NCBI GenBank assembly: GCA_005406025.1 | Contig: BGZK01001233.1 | Location: 122,770 to 186,769, forward strand | Direction: 5' to 3' | Origin: Eumeta japonica | Taxonomy: Eukaryota; Arthropoda; Insecta; Lepidoptera; Psychidae | DNA length: 64,000 nucleotides | Shown here: piece by piece, positions 55,350 through 64,000 of the stretch | Numbering within the stretch: position 1 is the stretch's first letter | How the letters are laid out: every line of letters starts with the position of its first letter | Program-made: the position numbers and the translations under genes | Notes under the pieces: generated by a model | What the model was told of the DNA's origin: nothing | The model's database searches: none | Seen by the model: only the letters and a program-made list of their open reading frames with translations

Positions 55350-58300
55350 GTTCAGTAGTAATCGGGTATTTGTTTACATTAAATCGTATTAATGTATGAT
55401 ATTCTATAACAGCTCAACCGAATAACGTATCAACTTAAGCACATTATCATTTATAGATTTATAGCGAACAAGTTTAGCGCCATATTGGGCTTATGGTCAT
55501 CGTTACAAAGTATGAAGGTCATAAGAGCATTATGGCCGTGCTGTATTATTGTAGCATACGATATTGGCACATTATCCGCCCGTCCCGTGCTCGGCGAGGG
55601 CCGTTTCTACGCAGTAACACGTTTCCTACGGCCTACCGACATTTTCCTGATGAATAATTGAAGAACGAACCTTTTCCGCATTCTATCTTCCGGTTTGATT
55701 TCCTTTTTTTTTTTGTGCTCCGCGTTCGCCTAGCTCGCTGAGCGCGAAGGTGTTGAGGTTAAATATAAGGTTATTTTATATTTTTTATTGTTATTTTTAA
55801 GGTATTATTTCGTATACGATTATTGAATTAAGGTAAGGCATATTAAGATGTATATTTTCATTCATCGGGGTAAATGGTTGATTAAAATATTACAAGGTTT
55901 ACAATGAAATATTTTTTCAACAGCAAACTATCGTTTTTCTTTTGGAAAAGGGCTATGGTAAAAGTTTATTTTACATACGATAAAAATGTGATTGAAAAAA
56001 TTTAATATCAGTCTTGTCGATCTATGATAAGTTCTGTGTTGACAAATTTCTTGAAAATGTTAGGATCATTTTATAATATTCATATATTTATCTCCGTTTA
56101 AGTACTAGTTCCGCATAGATGTTTTCATACCTCATTCTTTCTAATACATTTTCTCATTTGTAAACATACATTGTAGGTAATTAAAATTCACAATTACTAA
56201 GTAAATTCTGTCATAAACAACAAAATTTTTGTAGCAGCTTTTCCAAATGGAATTAATAGCAGTTAGCTTTTAATACAAAGTAAAATTAAGTTCAGAAGTC
56301 GTAGCTCTGAGTTACCAAGTTGGGATTAAATTATCTGACAAGTTGGTCGTCGTCTCGGGACTTCGACCACAAAATTAAGAATGTTAAGTGTACATTTTGA
56401 CTTAATTGTTGTGTCTTATATCGACTAAGTACAGTATTTTTCTTTCGCGTAACAACGTTAAAATTATACGAGTAGAACACTGGTAAATGTCTTCTCTTAT
56501 TCCCGTTACCTTTCTACGATTGCTGATCTCGGTTAAAGAAGATCTCTACCTCGAGATTTCGGTATCTGCCTTTTTTAACTGAGTGTACATAACGGGGAGT
56601 CTCTCGTGAACTATTTACTTGCCGCTGATGATTGACACAATTTTTCCTTTTACATGAAAAAGCAATTCAGATCTATTTGATTAATATTAAATATAAAATT
56701 AAGGAAAGAAATTTCTGTACTATAGTCCAACTAAATTTTATTTGTAAACGTCGGTTTCAAGGCAGCGTAATAATTGTAACACTTGTAACGCAAACCTGTA
56801 TTTTAAACATAAAATAAAAATTATTGATGGTGTACATTTTGATGTACATTTACAAAAACATTTTGAAAATTTTATCTTTTTGAGAATCTTCTTATAAGAT
56901 TTTTTTACATTTAATAGTCTATGAGTCATTAGGAAAATACTCAATCTCACTTATTGGAAATCTTTGGTTGTTTGTAATTGTTTATGCCCCGGTTTAAAAT
57001 GTTTGTACATTTTTTCAGATGTGATTACCAACTAATGTGGATTTATCCGTCTTTTTAGTAGCAATATCAAGAATTAACATATTTCTTATCTAACTTATGT
57101 ATAATGATTGATATATTTCAAAGGAATTGTTTTAATCTTTCGTCTCGTGAGTTTTTAAATTGAGATACACCTTTAATCTTCCACATCTATGTAATTTGTA
57201 AATCGAAAAGTCAATAAAGATTCAATATTAAGTAAGTAATAAGGCAATATTACAGAGAAAATAAAACAAGTACAGAATTTTATAATTTCGGGGAAATTCA
57301 AACGAGCGCTTTTCCGAATTTTTGTCTCTCATGTAAATAATTTATCAATTTAAAAAGTATAACTGTCAACGCGAGAGTTTTCTCTACAATCAAAATCGAC
57401 ATACGTCCACTCGACGTACCCTACGTAAATTATCAATCGAGAAAACTTAGGAATCGCAAAAAAGGGGAACCTGCGAACAAAGTTAAAACAAAACGAAACG
57501 GCAGCTCGCAGACCGAGGCCCCCGTAAAGTGTAGGCCCGAGAGGTGCTCACGTGAAGAGGTCATTAGCTGTGAAAGCCCGTCGCGTCCGCTTTTTTCCCC
57601 CCGTTTTCAAAACATCCATTTCGGTGATAATTCCGTTTGCCTTTATTTTCTGTTTTTTTAAAAAAGGAAATCTTCGCTGGTGAATGGCAACAGGAGTTCA
57701 AAGAAAAAAACAATTCGACCGCGTGTTGTTTCCTTTCGATAATGTTCTTTTATTAGAATACGTATTAGAATTCTCCCAGTATTGAATTCTGAGTGTGCTA
57801 TCGAATTGCCTATTGGTAAAGCCACGCACAAAACTGATACTCTTTGAGTTAGTGTTTTAACTCAAATGTTGCGAACGACGTTTATAAGAGCACAGAATAA
57901 CTCCCCTAAAAAAATATCTGAGAGTAGTATTCTATAGATCTTATTTTTAAAATGGACACAACTCACCCCAAACCTCCTACGCGATATTTAAATTTTAAAC
58001 GTATTTTAATTTTTAATTGGTATACCTTAGTATTGAATGTTTCAAATTGAAATAAATCTTATTTTTTACATCGGACATGACATATTTGTGCCTTTATTTT
58101 TATCGATAATTTAATACCTTTTTTACGTTTCGAAAATGTTCGAGATCGCTAATCGAAAGATAAATATTCATCAGAGTTCCAGTTTGGACGAGCCAATTTT
58201 ACTTTTGTGATTAATGCTTTAACACGACAAATGCGATTAATTAAAAATATTAAAGCGGTTTCGTAGTGAATTATTGTATTCCAGTATTGCTGACAAAGAA

Positions 58301-59070
58301 GAGCAGATGGTATATGTTGTCCCTACCTTCTGCTTTTCTGTGAGCTTACCTTTCACCCAGTCTCAATCATTAAACCAATATATCCGATCATATTCAAAAT
58401 AATTTTTCTTAGTTTCTTAGGTACACAGAGTCGAGGCCCTAGGAGACACAGAGTTTTGGTCTTTGCATATACATAGTTTGGGACTCTTTTCAAAGCCAAA
58501 TAATATATGAATGAAAGAAGAATGTAATTTTGCACGCGAGTTGAACGACAATAATGGCATTTAGGAGCCCCCATCCGACCAAAGGTCCTGGGTCTGTGGC
58601 CCGCGTGCTCTTATAGGAAAAACGATGTAGATTTATTTATAAGTAATAAAAAAAGTTAAAAATGAATTAAACATTTGATTTAATGAATTAAACGTTTATG
58701 ATATTGAACATAAACGCTATCAATACGAGAGCTTTTACTTTTTTTGGGGTAAATAGAGCGTGTTGCTCTCATAAAATTTTTAATTAAACAAGGTGAAAAT
58801 TATAGGAATGGATTGTTAACTACTAAAATCAAACTGTTCAAAAGTGGTAGAATAAATTTAAGCATGGGAAGCAGAGATCATCTTAGATGATCCTAGTACC
58901 GGCCGGTCTGTGTAGACTTTTACAAGAAATAGTAGGAAAATGAAGAAAAACATATTAATAAAAAACCGTTGAATAAAGACCAAGTCCATAGTTAATAGAG
59001 TTGGCCTTTTTATCTCTATTATAAAGAGTATCTATTATTTATAACCAAATTCACATGTTAAAAGTGACAG
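55350..59070. other. AT-rich intergenic stretch, no gene assigned
   Basis: A short GC-rich patch (57495-57600, with AGACCGAGGCCCCCGTAAAG) and frames 56632-56817 plus, 56738-56950 minus and 58353-58574 minus, none with motifs. Confidence 0.45.
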
Positions 59071-59073
59071 GGA

Positions 59074-59166
59074 GATGGCTGCCGTGATTGCTGACGCCGC
59101 ACCAGAAGCAAGCGAGACAAGCAGTACAACTAAAGCTTATCAACGAGAACACGTCATCGACAGCTG
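59074..59166 (+). CDS. Possible small open frame, 30 residues
   Basis: The ATG is in good context (GGGAGATGG). It is followed by 29 codons (MAAVIADAAPEASETSSTTK then AYQREHVIDS) and TGA. The run is Ala/Ser/Thr-rich and less AT-rich than its surroundings. No family is recognised and no splice partner found. It may be a micropeptide, a repeat fragment or chance. Confidence 0.15.
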
Positions 59167-59169
59167 ACT

Positions 59170-61800
59170 CATCACAACTGAACGTCATAATTACCAACAA
59201 CCTTTGATATGACGATCATTTGATCGTGTTGACTAATTAATTGCTATTTGTAAATGATAGATAAGTCTAACGATTTAATGGTGCATTCTCACCCCTATTA
59301 ATAAATGACCACTTGTATTATAAATCAACAGCATCACATTGTCGGGGGCATTCCATTGTAATACTTGTAATACTAAAGGACATTGTAGAATAAAATTGTA
59401 CCTGTAATAAATAAAATAAAATTATTTTATTTGTATAAAAATTCTAAACAATAATAATTTGACTAGCACGTGGAATTATTGACGCAATTTTTGGAGGTAT
59501 CTGGGGAAAATTGTTGTTGATAATTAAACCTGTGCTTCACCATTATGAGCCTAAGAGCAAGTAAGAGTCGATACATTGGCATAGTAGACAGGCAGCTCAT
59601 CTCAAGGGATTCAAGGCTATACTTACAACTGGGAAGTTCATAGCTACGATCTTTTGGGATTATCAGATGATATCGTTTAAAAACTAAAGACAAACGTGTT
59701 AAAAACACAGGAGCCTACTACATCAGTATTATGTAGCAACTGGTCACAAAAAAAATGGACCGCCCGCCGTACGGTCCAAACCAGGGCTCCAGTGACTTTT
59801 TTCTATTTTCAAACCTGTAAATGATCTACGTAAGATCGTGAGGAAAAGATAAGGAAGATAAATATGAGAAGGAGGGGGAAGGAGTGGAAATGTAAGTGAG
59901 AGGGTGCGAGAGAGTAAATTTTAAACTTTGCTTTATTTAGCGCCATTTCGTAAAATTTAAATTAAATTCTTGCTGTGCTATTGGTAACCAACAACAACTA
60001 ACACTACGATATAAACTAGAGATTGCACTATATGTATAAACAAAATAAATAAATAAATTTTGCCATTTCATAGAGTAACAATGTTCGTATTAGTATGTAT
60101 GTAATAATCTTTACACATATATAATTTATCGCATGATGCTTAAATAGCGTTACCTAACGAGACGGTTTGCGGAAATTAGGAAAGAGATGGAAAAATAAAA
60201 CGTTTTCTCGGCGAAGTCGTCGGCCCTTGCCCCCGCGGCCCCCCGCCCCGCCCCGTTAACTCGCTGTTTATTTTATCGGTTTTCCTATTTGCGCCTGTCT
60301 CATTATTACCGGTCGATAGCAACACTGGAAGTACCTTCGTTCCGCTTCCGGCCGCTAGATTTGATGGCGATTTTTTAATTAAATGTAAGCGTTCGGTACA
60401 ATATTCTGGTGGAAAATTTCTCCACATCAGTTGAACCGATGAATTCGTCGTATTTTAATGGAAAAACCGATCGCACCAAAAACGTTTTATATACTATTTG
60501 TAGCTGAGCCTATCTCTGTAAGCCCTCATTCTAGATATCCTTCAACTTGGTCAAAATGTATGACTTGGAGTTCTTTCAAAGAATTATTGCATGACACTAA
60601 ATTAAACACCGATGACTTAATTTCGTACCATCAGGTAATGGGAGTGTCCTTGCGACGGACACCAAACAGCCAAGCTACGCTTTTTGACTAAGAAATAGGG
60701 TTTGTAGATTTAGGACTTATAGAGGTAAGGTTTGTATAGTACGGGCCTCCATTAGATGTGATAACTATTTGAAAGGTAAAAAAATGTTAGTGAGCTTATA
60801 ATTCTTGGCAACCAATTTTATATGAAATGTTTTTGAAGGGATTTCATTTCTTTTGCGTTAGCTATTCCTCGTTATATAGCTGATAGCTGACAGCCCAATC
60901 TCTATTTCGGTGTTTTTATACTAATGCAACTTCCGTAAAAATGGAAGTACCTATCCTTAAAAAAATATTTACAAATCTACACCCCTTTTTATTGGGGGTT
61001 GGGGGAGGAAAGTTACAAATTTCATATTTTTTTTATTGTTTGTGTGCTAAGCCAGCACATAAAAATTCAACTTTCCAGGACTGCAAGTAGTATCTCAGGG
61101 GTTGAAATGAAAATATGAATCAGTGGCAAAATCCGAAGCGTTTAACATATTAATAAAATCTAAATTATAAAGATAGACCAATGAAACTTGACGTGTTTTA
61201 TAAATCTACTAACTTTATCTTATTTTGAGCATTTGAGTTCTCTAGTATTATCCTGGATAAATCTATAAGGATTTGAAAATACAAAGAAATACTCCGAAAA
61301 CAAAAATCGGTCATGACCTGCTTTTTTTAGCTCGTCTTGGCGGAGGCATTGTCGTGTCTCTAGATTAACAATATTAAAAAAATGTTTAAATAAACTAGGG
61401 CATTGATAGGGCTTTAGGGATTATAATGAAACGTTATTCTATTGACGGGATAATTGAATGAATTGGTACAATGATAAAAATTCAATTAATGTATCCATCT
61501 CGTACAACGGTTAGGTTATGTTGTAAAGTTAGGTTGAATTGATATATTTTAAAGTGAATAATTGTATAAATGTACTAAATCAATGGATAATATAGTTATT
61601 TGTATTTGTGTAGTTTAAATATCGCAATAGTATATTTAGGTAAAAATGCGGAAGAAAAACACCAAACAGTTTGTGTCAACCTCGGTGTGGCACTGTACAT
61701 ACATAAATTGATAAACACGTACACAACATAATTGTTGCTAAAATAATTATAATCTTATCTTGAAAGTAAGATAAATGTGGTAAATATGAAAACACAAAAA
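59170..61800. other. Intergenic stretch with a GC-box cluster
   Basis: The only sharp feature is 60210-60265 (CCCCCGCGGCCCCCCGCCCC), a run of GC-box-like sequence that could be promoter-associated. Frames 60176-60427 minus and 60458-60691 plus flank it. The latter starts with ATG (MEKPIAPKTFYILF) but has no domain I recognise. Confidence 0.4.
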
Positions 61801-61814
61801 TATGGATTCGCGTA

Positions 61815-61900
61815 AAGGCTCTCTACATGATGGGCCATCATGATGGTCCATCGTAGTGGGCCACCATATATAGAGGGCGTAGTGGCGTAGGCTGGCTTGT
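61815..61900. repeat. Nested GATGG/CCATC palindromes at the left side of the Harbinger remnant
   Basis: CATGATGGGCCATCATGATG, GTCCATCGTAGTGGGCCACC and ATATATAGAGGGCGTAGTGG form overlapping inverted repeats. This is the place where a terminal inverted repeat of the element would be expected, but the right end lies outside the window, so it cannot be paired. Confidence 0.4.
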
Positions 61901-62048
61901 GGTGCGTACGATGGTGGCGGATGGCCGCGGTATCGGTTTTCGTCCACACATCAAAGGTAGTGGGCCAGCGATGGCGGTACCATCTACTCGGTTTGCGCTC
62001 TCAAATGCGGTGGAGAGCAGACGTGCAGAGTACCTCGTGCGTGTCAAG

Positions 62049-63853
62049 ATGTCGACTGCCTTGCCACATAGCAGAAATACTAAATTTTTGGAATTCTACA
62101 GAGCCGAAACCATTATATGGAATCCTAAACATAAAAATCATAAGGATAAAACAAGGTAAATAAACTACGGTAAAGACACATTTAACAATAGTTTTAATTG
62201 TCGTTCTCGCCCTCAAACCGCCTTGTTTGTTTATTTTTTAGCGCCATTTTGATATGGGAAGGGTAAATAAAGTTAATTTTTGTATAATTGTTTTCAGGTG
62301 TCAGATGTGGAATCGCATAAGTAATAACATGGGCATTCCAGTTGATGACTTAAAAAAGAAGAAGGAAACGTTAATGACAGCTTTCCGAACAAATCTAAAA
62401 AGAAAAAAGTCTATGAGGTCTGGGGCTGGATTCGATGATATTTATACCCCGTCGTGGCCTTTTTTTGATGTAATGGAAAGTTTTTTAAAAGATGTTTATG
62501 AATGCAAGAGTATTATAAATACAGACGGCGGAGTAAGTAAATAAAACTTATTATTTAATTTTATATTTAGTTTATTATTCTATATTATTATAAAAATAGT
62601 GCATAAAAGATTGTCTTATTTGAATTGCATCATTAGTTGATCTACGTGGTTGATTTTGTAAGGAAGAAAACTTGTATTACTATAATTCCTCCAATTACCA
62701 GCGCGTATCAATTCTCCACTGTCATTATAGGTATCAAATGTACCTGGAGGTGCGTATAAGTGGCGAGATGTTCGGCTTTTCCGTAAAATTATGTATCAGA
62801 ACACAAGTCATAGTAATAATTGAACATTTAACAGGGTGGAAAGGCATAGCTGTTTTAAAACTCTAAATTTGTTAGAAAAATTCCAAATGTGTTTTCAACA
62901 ACTACACGTGACTGAGAGTTTTTGATTAAAACCCTTTCTGGAGAATTTAACTCGTGACGGCCAGAAAAAGGTTTCATAAGATTTTTAGTTAAACTAAATG
63001 CTCCATCGCACAAAATACATAGGGTAAATCAATCTCACATCCTGGTAGTGAACTAGGAGGCGGCAAATTGATGCTATTTTCCGAAATTTTTTGATATACT
63101 ACTTTGATTAAAACGCCACCGTCACTTATACGCCCTTGAGCGCCTATTTCAGCAAACATGAAACAGTAATCATAATCTACTATTGCTAAGAGGACAATGC
63201 TAAAGAATGTTTATAATTGTAATACAGTTCCGCTATGAGGAGGTGGCAGTATTGTCACATGTTTGCCATCCATAGCACCAAGGCAATGAGGGAACTTGAA
63301 TCGTTCAGCTTTGGAAAGCCATTCTTCTGTTGTTGTAGGATCTGTAAAAAAAACAGACCGAGCATAAGACATTAAATTAGTTTTTGTTTTACAGATTTTT
63401 TTTAATTTATATTATAAACGTGAAAGTTAATATCGTCAAGTATGTATTAGTAAATAACAAAATATTTTAATTTTCGGGCTTCAACCTCGCTAGATGACGA
63501 AGATTCAAGTATGTCACAAAATGGAAATCTCGAAAATGAAAACCCAAATGCTACAGTGAATTCTGAAATAAACATTCCTGTAGTACGACGTCGTTCTAGA
63601 AATCCACCTGAATTACAAGAGGCTAGTAACGAAATGAAAACCTTTTCATCTTTGACAGCGTACTCAGCAGTAAGCAGCAAAGATTGATAGCGAAGACGAT
63701 TGCGATCTATATGGAAAACTGCTCGCTAAAAGGTTAAGACAATTTACAGATTTGGAAAAACAAGAGTTGATGTACGAAATAGACGGCTTATTATTGAAAA
63801 ACGTCAATTGTCATATAGACAAAATACCGGTCGTTATGTCTCCATCCAAATAA
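62049..63853 (+). pseudogene. MADF-BESS accessory gene of a PIF/Harbinger element, three exons, decayed
   Basis: Exon 1 (62049-62155) reads MSTALPHSRNTKFLEFYRAE and starts the MADF fold. Exon 2 (62298-62532; donor AG|GTAAAT and acceptor TTTTCAG on its left, donor GGA|GTAAGT) continues CQMWNRISNNMGIPVDDLKK, then KSMRSGAGFDDIYTPSWPFF, the typical Harbinger-associated MADF pattern. Exon 3 (63478-63853) has a basic patch VVRRRSRNPPEL and a BESS-type C-terminus (DLYGKLLAKRLRQF, EKQELMYEIDGLLL). Two lesions: the exon 3 acceptor is GG (63476-63477) instead of AG, and one extra base near 63684-63685 shifts the frame and creates TGA. Uninterrupted it would be about 238 residues, normal for such DNA-binding partners of the transposase. 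An upstream in-frame extension (from 61899) is open but not MADF-like. Confidence 0.75.
62616..63341 (-). pseudogene. PIF/Harbinger transposase, broken
   Basis: After an acceptor TTTTTTTTACAG (63342 upward) the minus strand reads TEEWLSKAERFKFPHCLGAM, then DGKHVTILPPPHSGT (first catalytic Asp). After a short frame disturbance (about 63210-63235, giving TAA) it reads FFSIVLLAIVDYDYCFMFAE (second Asp region), GRISDGG, then in another frame DGAFSLTKNLMKPFSGRHEL, RVVVENTFGI, VLIHNF, and an uninterrupted tail to TAA at 62616-62618. Order and spacing match the DDE_Tnp_4 transposases. Several frame changes and stops show it is dead. The 5' exons are not found: the space to the right is occupied by exon 3 of the MADF gene on the other strand. 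Confidence 0.8.
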
Positions 63854-64000
63854 TAATTTCTACTATACCTCTACGCCTTTGTTTTCTGAAGAACAAAATA
63901 TTTCCTGTCGTCCCACATCCTCTTTGAGCACTTATTCCATCGTCTTACCATCCTCAATCCATTGTTTCTCCTCCTTGTTCTCCCCAGTCTAATGCGACCC
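63854..64000. other. End of window, right flank of the Harbinger remnant
   Basis: A C/T-rich 147 bp. The minus strand has an open basic frame (GLRMVRRWNKCSKRMW) that could be a 5' exon of the transposase, but it lacks a clear splice signal. The element's right end is beyond the window. Confidence 0.3.

Noticed and set aside
61747..62216. Five further frames on both strands around the left part of the Harbinger remnant
   Set aside because: They arise from the GATGG/CCATC palindromes and GC-rich end of the element; only the MADF frame from 62049 has domain support.

Overview
The window is nuclear DNA from an insect, most probably a moth or butterfly. It is AT-rich, intron-bearing and gene-poor, and it carries degenerate repeats of types I recognise as typical of Lepidoptera: GC-rich 'cgcccgcggtttcgc' modules followed by GATCCC-type hexamer tracts, a LINE 3' end with the GGGCAAGAAACTC motif, and 'cggacggacagacag...ggttccg...ggaactctaa' tails. 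There are no bacterial operons, CRISPR arrays or rRNA genes, and I found no convincing tRNA.

Three host genes can be supported. (1) A minus-strand gene of four coding exons spans 11941 down to 1920. The splice phases agree and the joined exons give 239 residues: signal peptide, serine-rich linker, hydrophobic segment, and a conserved four-cysteine C-terminal domain. Three introns of 1.4-4.3 kb split it, and no single open frame shows it whole. (2) A plus-strand single-exon gene (28001-29467) encodes a secreted or membrane-anchored 488-residue protein and has a GC-rich TATA/initiator promoter. (3) A minus-strand gene of small multi-pass membrane protein type (37293 down to 31017) shows three clear coding exons. 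One further exon is probably hidden in its 4.8 kb intron. Genes 2 and 3 converge on an AT-rich spacer at about 29.7-31.0 kb.

The rest is mostly introns, intergenic DNA and decayed mobile DNA. The clearest element is a PIF/Harbinger remnant at the right end (about 61.8-63.9 kb). Its accessory MADF-BESS gene lies on the plus strand in three exons, and a broken transposase lies on the minus strand entirely inside the second intron of that accessory gene. Others are a mariner remnant (34.3-35.0 kb) inside the large intron of gene 3, a Helitron-type endonuclease fragment (41.3-41.7 kb), a LINE 3' end (23.6-23.8 kb), a 661-bp foldback element (18.9-19.6 kb), a second inverted-repeat element (20.0-20.3 kb), several short near-perfect palindromes, and tandem arrays with periods of 18, 103 and about 119 bp.

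Most other open frames are AT-rich chance frames, antisense shadows or by-products of repeats. A few unplaced exon-like segments (1377-1576, 48873-48994) and GC-rich islands (20.4, 27.3-28.0, 40.5, 52.1 kb) may belong to genes extending outside the window.
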